The translations under genes and the position numbers were made by a program. The notes under the pieces were generated by a model. That model made no database searches, was not told the DNA's origin, and saw only the letters and a list, made by a program, of their open reading frames with translations. Of a stretch of 64,000 nucleotides of DNA, positions 35,319 through 44,943 are shown piece after piece. Every line of letters starts with the position of its first letter. The stretch's first letter is position 1. Source of the stretch: Limnohabitans sp. Rim47 (GTDB lineage: Bacteria > Pseudomonadota > Gammaproteobacteria > Burkholderiales > Burkholderiaceae_C); NCBI RefSeq assembly GCF_001517545.1, contig NZ_FBYA01000006.1:58335-122334 (forward strand), given 5' to 3'.

Positions 35319-35394
35319 TGGTGCGGCTGGCGGGGATCGAACCCACGACCCTTGGCTTCGGAGGCCAATACTCTATCCACTGAGCTACAGCCGC
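35319..35394 (-). tRNA. tRNA-Arg (anticodon CCG)
   Basis: A 76-nt cloverleaf folds completely: 7-bp acceptor stem (GCGGCTG / CAGCCGC), D-arm GCTC/GAGT-type, anticodon stem TTGGC/GCCAA with loop CTCCGAA, variable loop and T-arm GTGGG TTCGATC CCCGC. Discriminator A and an encoded CCA end the gene. The anticodon CCG reads CGG codons. Confidence 0.97.
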
Positions 35395-35410
35395 ACTTGA
35401 TGCTGCACGG

Positions 35411-35416
35411 ATTATG
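35411..35416 (-). promoter_or_regulatory. Possible -10 box of tRNA-Arg
   Basis: CATAAT on the minus strand lies 16 bp upstream of the mature tRNA 5' end, at the right distance for a short leader. No good -35 hexamer is visible. Confidence 0.35.
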
Positions 35417-35533
35417 TCACGGCTTGTCTTTCTGGCCGATGGTTGCAAGTCCGGTGAAGGGTGGGCCGCTATAATCTTGGGTTGATTACGGTCAACACCC
35501 AGGCCCAAAGGCCAAGCCCAACAAGAGGACCTC

Positions 35534-36058
35534 ATGAGCGACAACAGCCACGATCAACACGAAGCACACACCGGCCCGGTGAAAACGCCCAAGCAAATGC
35601 TTTTGCTAAGCCTTGCTTCTTTCATCATCCCGGTGTTCATCATCATCGGCCTGGTCTTTTACGTGACTTCTGCCAACAAGACGGCTCCGGGTGCAAGTGA
35701 CTCCGAAAGATCGGTTGCCCAGCGCATTCAAAAAATCGGCACTATTGAAATTCGCGATGCCAATCGTCCTTTGAAGACCGGTGAAGACGTTTACAAAGCG
35801 CAGTGCTCTGCTTGCCACGCTGTTGGCGCTGCCGGTTCGCCCAAGTTTGCCGACGCTGGCGCTTGGGGTGCACGCATCAAGCAAGGTCTGGAAACTTTGG
35901 TGACTTCGGCCCTCAAAGGCAAAGGCGCCATGGGTGCGCAAGGTGGCGGTGATTTCAACGACACCGAAATTGCCCGCGCTGTGGTCTACATGGCCAACAA
36001 TGCCGGTGGCAAATTCGATGAACCCAAGGCCCCTGCTGCCGAAGGCGAAACGAAGTAA
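35534..36058 (+). CDS. Membrane-anchored c-type cytochrome (cytochrome c5 family)
   Basis: This 174-aa protein has one N-terminal membrane helix (LLLSLASFIIPVFIIIGLVFYV, about residues 23-44) and a periplasmic mono-haem domain. The haem site is CSACH with a downstream Met in KGAMGAQGGG. It probably shuttles electrons in the respiratory chain. AAGAGGA precedes the ATG. A TATAAT at 35470-35475 could serve as its -10 box, though no matching -35 is clear. Confidence 0.88.
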   Translation: MSDNSHDQHEAHTGPVKTPKQMLLLSLASFIIPVFIIIGLVFYVTSANKTAPGASDSERSVAQRIQKIGTIEIRDANRPLKTGEDVYKAQCSACHAVGAAGSPKFADAGAWGARIKQGLETLVTSALKGKGAMGAQGGGDFNDTEIARAVVYMANNAGGKFDEPKAPAAEGETK

Positions 36059-36080
36059 AGCAGCTGCGGCCTTTTGAATG

Positions 36081-36106
36081 AACCGACCCTTGTGGTCGGT
36101 TTTTTT
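36081..36106 (+). terminator. Terminator after the cytochrome gene
   Basis: AACCGACC / GGTCGGTT, a 5-nt loop and a run of T form a clear intrinsic terminator 22 bp after the stop. Confidence 0.9.
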
Positions 36107-36130
36107 ATGTCCGCGCTCTGATGAACAAAC

Positions 36131-36664
36131 TTAGCCTTGCTGTGGGCTGATGACAAATCCAAAGCGCTCTGGCAATGCCTGAGACAAACAATCCTCAGGC
36201 GTCCAAAGACCACTTTCTATGGCTTCGGCAACCAGCCCCACATCCAGGGTGTGAACCAGGCCAAACCCCGATGTGGTTTCCAGATAAACACGCCCGGTTT
36301 CGTCAACCAAGCAAGCGCGCACCTGCATGGCTTGTTGACCTGTGTGCGCAGTCGGCTCGAAGCTTTCGTTCAGCCGCCAAATGTAGGGCGCAACTTCCAG
36401 CTCGATGTAGACCCGCTGGGGTCCGTTCTGAAAAAACCAACGCCCATGCACATCGGCATCGTAGTTGCGATGAATGAAGTCAATCAACTTTTCATGCCTC
36501 AGCACAGAGCCTTTTGCTCCTGGTTGACCACTTTGAAACGCACCCAAGTGCTGCACCCGGTCATCTCGCATGTGCCACTGCCCGCGACTGTCCAAACCCA
36601 GCCAGCCAAAGCAGTCGGGCACATTCGGCCACTTGGTCATGGCTTGGCGAACGATGTCATCCAT
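36131..36664 (-). CDS. Conserved protein of unknown function
   Basis: This 177-aa soluble protein begins MDDIVRQAMTKWPNVPDCFG. It contains GWLGLDSRGQWHMRDD and a tryptophan/tyrosine-rich WFFQNGPQRVYIELEVAPYIW. I recall similar proteins in related betaproteobacteria but cannot assign a function. Its start overlaps the end of the YheT-like gene by 8 bp. The pair and the NTF2-like gene upstream form one minus-strand operon. Confidence 0.75.
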   Translation of the reverse strand: MDDIVRQAMTKWPNVPDCFGWLGLDSRGQWHMRDDRVQHLGAFQSGQPGAKGSVLRHEKLIDFIHRNYDADVHGRWFFQNGPQRVYIELEVAPYIWRLNESFEPTAHTGQQAMQVRACLVDETGRVYLETTSGFGLVHTLDVGLVAEAIESGLWTPEDCLSQALPERFGFVISPQQG

Positions 36665-37676
36665 GGGCTGAAGTCCCTTCATGAAACGGCCGGCCTGAAG
36701 CACCCAAAAGCCAGCTTCCCACGGCATCGGGCAAGCCACGCACATGGCTGGGCCAACTGCCTTGGGCGAATCCAACATGCCCTCCGTGCTCGGGCTGCCA
36801 AAGCGTGACCGACCTCGATACATCGTTCTTTTGCGGCAAACTGCTCGCTGGCACGAAGGGGTCGTTCCGGGCATTCAATGCCAAGGCAGGCAGACAGATG
36901 TTCTGCATCAACGGTTTGGCCGATGCTTTGGACCAGTAATCGTCTGTGTTTTTGAAGCCATGCAAAGGCGCTGTGAACACATTGTCAAACTCATACAGAT
37001 CTCGCGCAGCCATGAGCTGCTGCCGATCAAACAGGCCTGGGTGCTGCGCCAACTTGGCCAACGCCTTTGGCTTCATGCTGTGCAAAAACATGCGCGTATA
37101 TATTTGTCGGTTCAAACCACGGCCTATGGCATGCCCGCTTTGCATCAAATCAAGCGGCGAACAAATTGAAGCGATGGCATCTGCACTTTGCAAGGCTGCG
37201 GTGCCGTGTTCGGCGGCCCAACGCATCAAGGCATTGCCGCCCAAGGACACGCCTGCTGCGATCAGTGTTTGCCCCCCCTGAGATTGATGCTGCTTGCGCA
37301 GACGGCTCAATACCCAGTCTATTTCCTGGTGATCACCTGAATGGTACGCACGCGGTGCACGATTGAGTTCGCCGCCGCAGCCGCGAAAGTGGGGCAAAGC
37401 AAAGTTGAGGTCGTGCGCTGCCGCCCAATCAGCGAATGACTGCGCGTAATGGCTGTCCGATGAACCCTCGAGGCCGTGAAACAACACCAACATCGGCCTG
37501 TCATGTCGACTGGCGTTTTGTCGATCGACATCGATGAAGTCATCGTCCGGAGTTAGCCAGCGCTCACGTTGTTTAGGCAATGCCGGGCCCCACCGTCTGC
37601 GTGCATACAGCGCTGGCCAAATGGTCTGGGCATGGCCACCGGGCAGCCATACAGGTGCTCGATAGTGCATCAGCAT
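36657..37676 (-). CDS. YheT-like alpha/beta hydrolase
   Basis: This 339-aa hydrolase starts MLMHYRAPVWLPGGHAQTIWPAL. It has the oxyanion region LFHGLEGSSDSHY and the nucleophile elbow GVSLGGNAL, with a late His in HGGHVGF. YheT-type proteins are esterases of unclear physiological substrate. The start ATG shares one base with the stop of the preceding gene (TGATG), indicating coupled translation. Confidence 0.87.
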   Translation of the reverse strand: MLMHYRAPVWLPGGHAQTIWPALYARRRWGPALPKQRERWLTPDDDFIDVDRQNASRHDRPMLVLFHGLEGSSDSHYAQSFADWAAAHDLNFALPHFRGCGGELNRAPRAYHSGDHQEIDWVLSRLRKQHQSQGGQTLIAAGVSLGGNALMRWAAEHGTAALQSADAIASICSPLDLMQSGHAIGRGLNRQIYTRMFLHSMKPKALAKLAQHPGLFDRQQLMAARDLYEFDNVFTAPLHGFKNTDDYWSKASAKPLMQNICLPALALNARNDPFVPASSLPQKNDVSRSVTLWQPEHGGHVGFAQGSWPSHVRGLPDAVGSWLLGASGRPFHEGTSAHG

Positions 37677-38125
37677 CAGTGCAACACTGTGGGCTTGACC
37701 CCCACATCGGCCGAGTCATTCGGGGTGCCAGGGCTTGCATGGTGGGCCACCATGCGCCAACCCTGTGGCATTTTTTGGTACACATTGGTGGCAATCACAA
37801 ATGCCTGTTTGGCGCCCTGCGGTGTGATCACCTCCACACGCTCCACAAGGTGATGAACCGCGCACGCGAGGGAAACGATTTTGTGGATTCTTTCTGGGTG
37901 CGCTTGCACACTGCCGTTGGCAAACATGCCCTCAAATGTGGCACGGATGGCGCCCGGCCCGATCATGCGCGGCCCACCAGGGTGCACACAGACGATGTCA
38001 TCTTCTTCTGCCCAACACGCCATGAGCTGCTCGATGTCAGCGTTGTGCAGCGCCTCATAAAAGCTTTGTTCGATGTCGTCGGGTGTTCCACCCACGATGG
38101 CTGCTTGCAATTTGGCTCGTTTCAT
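37676..38125 (-). CDS. NTF2-like (SnoaL/YybH type) protein
   Basis: This 149-aa cone-fold protein has the typical core DIEQSFYEALHNADIEQLMACWAEE and PGGPRMIGPGAIRATFEGMF. Members act as small-ligand binding or minor hydrolytic proteins. The start at 38125 (MKRAKLQ) is preferred over the upstream extension. It heads a three-gene operon with the YheT-like and unknown genes. Confidence 0.8.
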   Translation of the reverse strand: MKRAKLQAAIVGGTPDDIEQSFYEALHNADIEQLMACWAEEDDIVCVHPGGPRMIGPGAIRATFEGMFANGSVQAHPERIHKIVSLACAVHHLVERVEVITPQGAKQAFVIATNVYQKMPQGWRMVAHHASPGTPNDSADVGVKPTVLH

Positions 38126-38167
38126 GATCCGACCAAGTCTACACGCGCCTTTGGTACGTCGGGCAAC

Positions 38168-38201
38168 AAAAAACCCGACCACATTGCTGCGTCGGGTTTT
38201 T
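38168..38201. terminator. Terminator at the end of the atp operon
   Basis: AACCCGAC / GTCGGGTT with flanking A and T runs sits 43 bp beyond the atpC stop on the minus strand. The hairpin is symmetric and could act on both strands. Confidence 0.82.
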
Positions 38202-38244
38202 GAATGGGCCTGCTTATCTGCAGGTGTTGCTCTTGTTCAGCGTC

Positions 38245-38658
38245 TTATTTTTTGCGGTATTTCCGCAAGGCCGACAACTGAGCCGCCAAGACAGCCAACT
38301 CGGACTGGGCACGGGCCAAGTCGATTTCGCTTTTGGCGTTTTTCAAAGCTTCTTCTGCTGCTGCTTTGGCCGCATTGGCTTTCTCTTCGTCGAGGTCTTT
38401 GCCGCGGATCGCGGTGTCAGACAGCACGGTCACGCAGTCAGGCTGCACTTCCAGAATGCCACCGGCCACGAAAACAAATTCCTCGCCGCCGTCAGCCGTC
38501 TCGATGCGAACCGAACCGGCTTTGATGCGGGTGATCAGCGGGGTGTGACGTGGGTAAATGCCCAGTTCGCCAGACTCGCCAGGCAAGGCCACGAATCGGG
38601 CTTCGCCCGAATAGATGGACTCTTCTGCACTGACCACATCAACGTGGATGGTGTTCAT
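38245..38658 (-). CDS. atpC: ATP synthase F1 epsilon subunit
   Basis: This 137-aa subunit of the central stalk has the beta-sandwich start MNTIHVDVVSAEESIYSGEA. The C-terminal helical hairpin (DLARAQSELAVLAAQLSALRKY) can inhibit ATP hydrolysis. It is the last gene of the operon, 70 bp after atpD. Confidence 0.96.
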   Translation of the reverse strand: MNTIHVDVVSAEESIYSGEARFVALPGESGELGIYPRHTPLITRIKAGSVRIETADGGEEFVFVAGGILEVQPDCVTVLSDTAIRGKDLDEEKANAAKAAAEEALKNAKSEIDLARAQSELAVLAAQLSALRKYRKK

Positions 38659-38728
38659 GTTTACTCCTTAAAAAAGGTGCGTTAAAGCGGACTACGGGGA
38701 GGCTGGATAGCCGCCCCGGGGTTCTGCT

Positions 38729-40132
38729 TTACGCGGCCTTTTTGGCCTTTTCGAAAGCTTCGTCGATGGTACCGACCATGTAGAAAGCTTGCTCTGGCAG
38801 GTGATCGCACTCGCCGGCCACAATCATCTTGAAGCCACGGATGGTTTCAGCCAATGTGACGTACTTGCCGGGGGAACCGGTAAACACTTCAGCCACGTGG
38901 AAAGGCTGCGACAGAAAACGCTGGATCTTGCGGGCACGGGCCACGGCCAACTTGTCTTCAGGAGCCAAGTCGTCCATGCCCATGATGGCGATGATGTCGC
39001 GCAGTTCGCGGTAACGCTGCAAAGTACCTTGCACAGCGCGAGCGGTTTCGTAGTGGTCTTGGCCCACCACCAAAGGATCGAGCTGACGGCTTGTGGAATC
39101 CAGAGGATCCACAGCGGGGTAGATACCCAGCGAAGCGATGTCACGGGACAACACAACAGTCGAGTCCAAGTGCGCAAAGGTGGTCGCTGGCGATGGATCG
39201 GTCAAGTCATCGGCTGGCACGTAAACGGCCTGAATGGAGGTGATCGAGCCGACTTTGGTCGACGTGATACGTTCTTGCAAACGGCCCATTTCTTCGGCCA
39301 GCGTAGGCTGGTAACCCACAGCAGAAGGCATACGGCCCAACAGGGCGGACACTTCGGTACCGGCCAAGGTGTAGCGGTAGATGTTGTCCACGAAGAACAA
39401 CACGTCTTTGCCTTCGTCACGGAAGGATTCGGCGATGGTCAGACCGGTCAAGGCGACGCGCAAACGGTTGCCTGGTGGCTCGTTCATTTGGCCGTACACC
39501 ATGGCCACTTTGGACTCAGGCAGGTTCTCGAGGTTCACGACGCCGGAGTCGGCCATCTCGTGGTAGAAGTCATTGCCTTCACGGGTACGCTCACCCACAC
39601 CGGCGAACACGGACAAACCGCTGTGCGCCTTGGCGATGTTGTTGATGAGTTCCATCATGTTCACGGTCTTGCCCACACCGGCACCACCGAACAAGCCGAC
39701 CTTGCCGCCTTTGGCGAACGGGCAAACCAAGTCAATCACCTTGATGCCGGTTTCCAGCAGTTCTTGCGAAGGGCTCAGTTCGTCGTACGCAGGGGCTTTA
39801 CGGTGAATGGAAGCAGTGAGTTCCTGGCTGACAGGACCACGTTCGTCGATGGGCGCACCCAACACGTCCATGATGCGGCCCAGTGTGGCTTTGCCCACAG
39901 GCACGGTGATCGCCTTACCGGTGTTGTACACGATCAGACCACGACGCAAACCGTCAGAAGAACCGAGCGCAATGGTGCGCACGATGCCATCGCCGAGTTG
40001 CTGCTGCACTTCCAGGGTCAGCGCGGAGCCTTCCATTTTGAGTGCGTCATAAACCTTGGGCATCTGGTTGCGTGGAAACTCCACGTCGACCACAGCGCCA
40101 ATACACTGAACAATTTTTCCTTGGGCTTGCAT
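38729..40132 (-). CDS. atpD: ATP synthase F1 beta subunit
   Basis: This 467-aa catalytic subunit has Walker A GGAGVGKTV, the GERTREGNDFY segment with the catalytic Glu region, and the signature PAVDPLDSTSRQL. The start at 40132 (MQAQGKIVQ) is used; a frame four codons longer has no family support. Confidence 0.97.
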   Translation of the reverse strand: MQAQGKIVQCIGAVVDVEFPRNQMPKVYDALKMEGSALTLEVQQQLGDGIVRTIALGSSDGLRRGLIVYNTGKAITVPVGKATLGRIMDVLGAPIDERGPVSQELTASIHRKAPAYDELSPSQELLETGIKVIDLVCPFAKGGKVGLFGGAGVGKTVNMMELINNIAKAHSGLSVFAGVGERTREGNDFYHEMADSGVVNLENLPESKVAMVYGQMNEPPGNRLRVALTGLTIAESFRDEGKDVLFFVDNIYRYTLAGTEVSALLGRMPSAVGYQPTLAEEMGRLQERITSTKVGSITSIQAVYVPADDLTDPSPATTFAHLDSTVVLSRDIASLGIYPAVDPLDSTSRQLDPLVVGQDHYETARAVQGTLQRYRELRDIIAIMGMDDLAPEDKLAVARARKIQRFLSQPFHVAEVFTGSPGKYVTLAETIRGFKMIVAGECDHLPEQAFYMVGTIDEAFEKAKKAA

Positions 40133-40170
40133 TTTTCGCTCCAAATAATTTGAATTTGCTGAACTGGGGA

Positions 40171-41058
40171 TCAGCCGCTGATCGCGGCTGCGCCAGAGAC
40201 GATTTCCGACAGTTCTTTGGTGATGGCTGCTTGACGGGTCTTGTTGTAGACGAGCTTGAGCTCGCCAATCACATTGCCTGCGTTGTCTGTAGCAGCCTTC
40301 ATGGCCACCATGCGCGCAGCATGCTCAGAAGCCATGTTTTCGGCCACGGCTTGATAAGCCAGGGCTTCTGCATAGCGGATCAACAAATCGTCAATGACCG
40401 ACTGGGCATCGGGCTCATAGATGTAATCCCATCCATGGGCCACGGCACCTGCTGCCTTGGTGTCTGCTTCCATCTTGGAAGAAGACAGTGGCAGCAGCTG
40501 GTCGATGGTGGGCACTTGTGCCATGGTGCTGACAAACTTGTTGTAGCACAGGTACACAGCGCTCACCTCACCAGCGGCATAAGCGTCGAGCAGCACCTTG
40601 ACGGGGCCAATCAGCTTGTCCAGATGAGGCTTGTCGCCCAGATGCGTCACATGCGCCACCACTTTGGCATTGACGCGGTTCAGGAAACCCAAACCTTTGC
40701 CGCCAATGGCCACGGCCAGAGGCGTGTTGCCTGCGGCCTGCGTTTCACGCAATTTACCAGTCACGGCACGCAGCAGGTTGGTGTTCAAGCCACCGCACAA
40801 ACCTTTGTCCGTGGTCACCACAATGAAGCCGACGGACTTGCCGTCGTTTTGCTTCATGAAGGCGTGTACGTACTCAGGGTTGGCCTGCCCGAGATGAGTC
40901 GCAATGGTGCGAATCTTCTCGCTGTAAGGCCGGGCCGTGCGCATACGCTCCTGCGCTTTGCGCATTTTGGAGACGGAAATCATCTCCATGGCCTTGGTGA
41001 TCTTCTTGGTGTTTTCCACCGATTTGATCTTGGTGCGTAGTTCCTTGCCCGATGCCAT
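40171..41058 (-). CDS. atpG: ATP synthase F1 gamma subunit
   Basis: This 295-aa rotor shaft has the N-terminal coiled-coil helix MASGKELRTKIKSVENTKKI and the C-terminal coiled-coil ending in TRQAAITKELSEIVSGAAAI. Order and spacing in the operon are normal. Confidence 0.97.
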   Translation of the reverse strand: MASGKELRTKIKSVENTKKITKAMEMISVSKMRKAQERMRTARPYSEKIRTIATHLGQANPEYVHAFMKQNDGKSVGFIVVTTDKGLCGGLNTNLLRAVTGKLRETQAAGNTPLAVAIGGKGLGFLNRVNAKVVAHVTHLGDKPHLDKLIGPVKVLLDAYAAGEVSAVYLCYNKFVSTMAQVPTIDQLLPLSSSKMEADTKAAGAVAHGWDYIYEPDAQSVIDDLLIRYAEALAYQAVAENMASEHAARMVAMKAATDNAGNVIGELKLVYNKTRQAAITKELSEIVSGAAAISG

Positions 41059-41085
41059 CAGCGGCTCCTTTTGATCAGGTAGAAA

Positions 41086-42639
41086 TTAAGCAAAGCTTTT
41101 CTTGAAAGCGGCGACAGCAGTGGTCAATTCAGCCTCAGCTTCTTTGTCCAGTGCTTGCGTGCTTTCCATCTTGGCCAACAGGGCTGCGCTCTTGTCTTTG
41201 AGGTAAGCGTGCAAACCGTGTTCGAAAGCCAGGACTTTCTTGACGTCGATGTCGTCCATGAAGCCTTTGTTCACCGCAAACAGGCTGGCGCCCATCAAGC
41301 TGATCGACAGAGGGCTGTATTGGGCTTGCTTGAGCAATTCAGTCACGCGGGCACCACGGTCCAACTGCTTGCGTGTGGACTCGTCCAGATCAGATGCGAA
41401 CTGGGCGAAAGCCGCCAATTCACGGTACTGGGCCAAGTCGGTACGGATACCGCCGGATTGGCCTTTGATGATCTTGGTTTGAGCTGAGCTACCGACGCGC
41501 GACACCGAGATACCGGCGTTGATCGCAGGACGAATGCCGGCGTTGAACAGGCTGGTTTCCAAGAAGATCTGACCGTCGGTGATCGAAATCACGTTGGTGG
41601 GCACGAATGCGGACACGTCACCGGCTTGGGTTTCGATGATGGGCAAAGCCGTCAAGGAACCTGTTTTGCCTTTGACCGCGCCTTTGGTGAAGGCTTCGAC
41701 GTAATCGGCATTCACGCGGGCTGCACGTTCGAGCAAACGGCTGTGGAGATAGAACACGTCGCCAGGGTAGGCTTCGCGGCCTGGTGGGCGGCGCAGCAAC
41801 AGCGACACTTGACGGTAAGCCACGGCTTGCTTGGACAGATCGTCATAAACGATCAGTGCGTCTTCGCCACGGTCACGGAAATATTCGCCCATCGTGCAAC
41901 CGGAGTAGGCCGACACGTACTGCATGGCAGCAGATTCAGAGGCAGAAGCGGCCACGACGATGGTGTATTCCATCGCGCCAGCTTGTTCCAGAGCGCGCAC
42001 CACGTTTTTGATCGACGAGGCTTTTTGGCCAATCGCGACGTAAACGCAGGTCATGTTCTGACCCTTTTGGTTGATGATGGCGTCGATGGCGACAGCGGTC
42101 TTGCCAGTCTGACGGTCACCAATGATCAGCTCGCGCTGACCACGGCCCACGGGCACCATGGAGTCGATCGACTTCAGGCCGGTTTGCATAGGCTGGTCAA
42201 CCGATTTACGTGCGATCACGCCAGGGGCGACTTTTTCGATCACGTCGGTCATCTTGGCGTTGATGGGGCCTTTGCCGTCAATCGGCTGACCCAAAGCGTT
42301 CACCACACGGCCAATCAGTTCGGGGCCCACGGGCACTTCCAGAATGCGGCCTGTGCATTTGACAGTGTCGCCTTCGGAGATGTGCTCGTACTCGCCCAAG
42401 ATCACTGCGCCAACCGAGTCACGCTCGAGGTTCAGGGCCAGACCAAAAGTGGCAGTGCCATCGGCTGTGGATGGGAATTCGAGCATTTCGCCCTGCATCA
42501 CATCCGACAAGCCATGGACGCGAACGATACCGTCGGTCACAGACACCACAGTGCCTTGGTTGCGGATATCGGCGCTGGCGGACAGCCCTTCGATGCGGCT
42601 CTTGATCAGTTCAGAAATTTCTGCGGGATTGAGTTGCAT
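41086..42639 (-). CDS. atpA: ATP synthase F1 alpha subunit
   Basis: This 517-aa regulatory subunit has Walker A GDRQTGKTAVA and the signature PAINAGISVSRVGSSAQ. AGGAAAGAG-type sequence precedes the ATG. It forms the F1 hexamer with AtpD. Confidence 0.97.
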   Translation of the reverse strand: MQLNPAEISELIKSRIEGLSASADIRNQGTVVSVTDGIVRVHGLSDVMQGEMLEFPSTADGTATFGLALNLERDSVGAVILGEYEHISEGDTVKCTGRILEVPVGPELIGRVVNALGQPIDGKGPINAKMTDVIEKVAPGVIARKSVDQPMQTGLKSIDSMVPVGRGQRELIIGDRQTGKTAVAIDAIINQKGQNMTCVYVAIGQKASSIKNVVRALEQAGAMEYTIVVAASASESAAMQYVSAYSGCTMGEYFRDRGEDALIVYDDLSKQAVAYRQVSLLLRRPPGREAYPGDVFYLHSRLLERAARVNADYVEAFTKGAVKGKTGSLTALPIIETQAGDVSAFVPTNVISITDGQIFLETSLFNAGIRPAINAGISVSRVGSSAQTKIIKGQSGGIRTDLAQYRELAAFAQFASDLDESTRKQLDRGARVTELLKQAQYSPLSISLMGASLFAVNKGFMDDIDVKKVLAFEHGLHAYLKDKSAALLAKMESTQALDKEAEAELTTAVAAFKKSFA

Positions 42640-42683
42640 GACTCTTTCCTTCTTTCTTTAAATATGTCCGGTCTCAATCCGCA

Positions 42684-43214
42684 TCAAGCGGTGAGGGCCG
42701 ATTTCATTTGTTCCAGTCGGGCCTTGACAGAGGTATCGAGCACCTCGTCGCCCACCACCACACGAATGCCACCGATCAAGGCAGCATCTTGCTCGACGCT
42801 CACATTGAGCTTGCGCGCAAAGCGTTTTTCGAGCGTGGACGACAGATCGGCCAAGGCCGAAGCGTCGATGGGAAATGCGCTGTACACGACCGCGTCAGCG
42901 GTGCCAGCTTGCGCATTCATGAGGGCCCGGTACTGCTGTGCAACGACAGGCAGCGCACTGAGACGGCGGTTTTCGATCACCAGGCGCAGGAAATTCTTGC
43001 CAGCCTCGGGCAGTGCTGTGCGCACCACGCCAGAGATCAGCTCGAATGCCTGCTCGTCGGACACTTTGGGGCTGTCGGCGAACTGTTGCAATTGCGCGTT
43101 GTCGGCAATCACAGCCAGTTCGTCCAGCCAAGCGGCCGTGCCAGCGAGGTCGGATGCCTGCGCCTTGAAAAGCGCATCGGCATAAGGGCGGGCGATGGTA
43201 GCAAGTTCTGCCAT
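42684..43214 (-). CDS. atpH: ATP synthase F1 delta subunit
   Basis: This 176-aa peripheral-stalk subunit begins MAELATIARPYADALF and ends with the typical VVGDEVLDTSVKARLEQMK. It links F1 to the b subunits. Confidence 0.95.
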   Translation of the reverse strand: MAELATIARPYADALFKAQASDLAGTAAWLDELAVIADNAQLQQFADSPKVSDEQAFELISGVVRTALPEAGKNFLRLVIENRRLSALPVVAQQYRALMNAQAGTADAVVYSAFPIDASALADLSSTLEKRFARKLNVSVEQDAALIGGIRVVVGDEVLDTSVKARLEQMKSALTA

Positions 43215-43236
43215 GGTCTTCTCTGGCTGGAGCTTC

Positions 43237-43707
43237 TTACAGCTCGGTCTTGAGGCGGCTCAGCAGATCAGCGTGGACGCCAGCGTTGACTTCCTTGCGG
43301 AGAATCTGCTCGGCGCCTTTGACGGCCAAAGCCGCAACCTGCTCACGCAAGGTTTCGCGGACTTTGACAGCCTGCTGCTCAGCTTCAGCTTTTGCAGCAG
43401 CGATGATCTTGTTGCCTTCTTCGGTGGCGCGTGCTTTGGCTTCGTCAACGATGCCATTTGCACGGCGCTCGGCATCAGCCAAGCGCGAAGCCGTCTCGTT
43501 GCGCGACTGGGCCAACTCGGACTCGACACGCGCGTTGGCGCTGGAGAGTTCGGCTTTGGCTTTGTCTGCGGCAGCGAGGCCGTCAGCGATTTTCTGTGCC
43601 CGTTCGTCGAGCGCTTTTGTGATCGGGGGCCACACGAATTTCATCGTGAACCACACCAGAATCGCAAAAACGATCATCTGAATGAACAGAGTAGCGTTAA
43701 TGTTCAC
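43237..43707 (-). CDS. atpF: ATP synthase F0 b subunit
   Basis: This 156-aa protein has one N-terminal membrane helix (LFIQMIVFAILVWFTMKFV) and a long Ala-rich, charged helix that forms the right-handed coiled-coil stator. Position between atpE and atpH is standard. Confidence 0.95.
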   Translation of the reverse strand: MNINATLFIQMIVFAILVWFTMKFVWPPITKALDERAQKIADGLAAADKAKAELSSANARVESELAQSRNETASRLADAERRANGIVDEAKARATEEGNKIIAAAKAEAEQQAVKVRETLREQVAALAVKGAEQILRKEVNAGVHADLLSRLKTEL

Positions 43708-43743
43708 GGTTCAGTCCTTCTTCTGTTGGAAGAGGTACGTGGA

Positions 43744-43992
43744 TTACTTCAGAACGAAGGGGTTGGCGAAGGCAAACAGCAAAGCGATGGCCACACCAAT
43801 CAGGAACGCAGCGTCGATCAGACCAGCCAAGATGAACATCTTGGTTTGGAGTTCGTTCATCAACTCAGGTTGACGAGCCGAAGACTCGAGGAATTTGCCG
43901 CCCATCAAAGCGATACCGATAGAAGCGCCGATAGCACCCAGACCAACGATCAAACCACATGCCAATGCCACCAGGCCGAGAATGTTTTCCAT
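43744..43992 (-). CDS. atpE: ATP synthase F0 c subunit
   Basis: This 82-aa proteolipid has two membrane helices with the glycine-rich first helix and the proton-carrying carboxylate Asp60 in LIDAAFLIGVA. The polar loop is ARQPE. A strictly proton-coupled enzyme is likely, as Na+-binding residues are not evident. Confidence 0.96.
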   Translation of the reverse strand: MENILGLVALACGLIVGLGAIGASIGIALMGGKFLESSARQPELMNELQTKMFILAGLIDAAFLIGVAIALLFAFANPFVLK

Positions 43993-44049
43993 GAGAAGCT
44001 CCTAAAAGTTAGTGGAAAAAAGAAACAGGAAACGAGAGAAAAAGTGTCA

Positions 44050-44928
44050 TCAATGTGCGTCGTGCGCTTGACCTGTGTAGATCAGCGTCAACATCATAAA
44101 GATGAAGGCTTGCAAGGTGATGACCAGGATGTGGAACAAAGTCCACACGGTACCGGCAAGAATATGGCCAATAGCCAGACCCACGCCAGTTGCCGACAAT
44201 GCCCAGCCGCCACCCATGAGGGCAATCAACATGAACACCAACTCACCCGCAAACATGTTGCCAAACAGTCGCATGCCATGCGAAACCGTCTTGGCCAAAT
44301 ATTCAATCATCTGCATCAAGAAGTTAATCGGATACAGAGCCCAATGGTCACCAAAGGGCGCAGCAATCAGCTCGTGCGCCCAGCCGCCCAAGCCTTTGAT
44401 CTTGATGTTGTAAACCAGGCAAATGAACAGCACCGAGCAAGAAAGGCCCAGCGTGGAGGACAAGTCGGCTGTTGGCACGACGCGCAAATAGTCTTTAAAA
44501 CCCAAAGTAGGGCCGGCAGCATGCCAAACGCCCGGGATCAAGTCAACAGGCAGCATGTCCATGGCGTTCATCAGGAAAATCCAGACAAACACGGTCAGCG
44601 CCAAAGGAGAAATGAGTTTACGGCTCTTGGCGTTGTGAATGACGCCTTTGGCTTGGTTTTCAACCATTTCAGCCAGCAGCTCGAAACCGGCCTGAAAACG
44701 ACCGGGAACGCCCGAAGTGGCTTTGCGGGCAGCCGCCCACATGACAAAACAACCGATCACACCCAAAACGAGTGAGAAAACGACCGAGTCCAAGTTAAAC
44801 AGACTGAAGTCAACGATGCTCGTTTGCTTGACGCCCTCAAATGAGAAGTTCATTTGCAGGTGTTGCAGGTGGTGCTGGATGTACTCTCCAGCCGTTGGGG
44901 CATGCGCGCCAGCGTTTTCAGCAGACAT
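44050..44928 (-). CDS. atpB: ATP synthase F0 a subunit
   Basis: This 292-aa membrane subunit has the essential Arg in SHGMRLFGNMFAGELVF and several helices. A soluble N-terminal extension of about 45 residues precedes the first helix, somewhat longer than in E. coli. Confidence 0.95.
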   Translation of the reverse strand: MSAENAGAHAPTAGEYIQHHLQHLQMNFSFEGVKQTSIVDFSLFNLDSVVFSLVLGVIGCFVMWAAARKATSGVPGRFQAGFELLAEMVENQAKGVIHNAKSRKLISPLALTVFVWIFLMNAMDMLPVDLIPGVWHAAGPTLGFKDYLRVVPTADLSSTLGLSCSVLFICLVYNIKIKGLGGWAHELIAAPFGDHWALYPINFLMQMIEYLAKTVSHGMRLFGNMFAGELVFMLIALMGGGWALSATGVGLAIGHILAGTVWTLFHILVITLQAFIFMMLTLIYTGQAHDAH

Positions 44929-44943
44929 AAATCACCAATCAGT

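Noticed and set aside
38789..40153. 454-codon plus-strand frame opposite atpD
   Set aside because: It mirrors codon bias of the real atpD gene and has no recognisable domain. The same holds for frames opposite atpA (41626-43185) and the atpF/E/B region (43195-44775).
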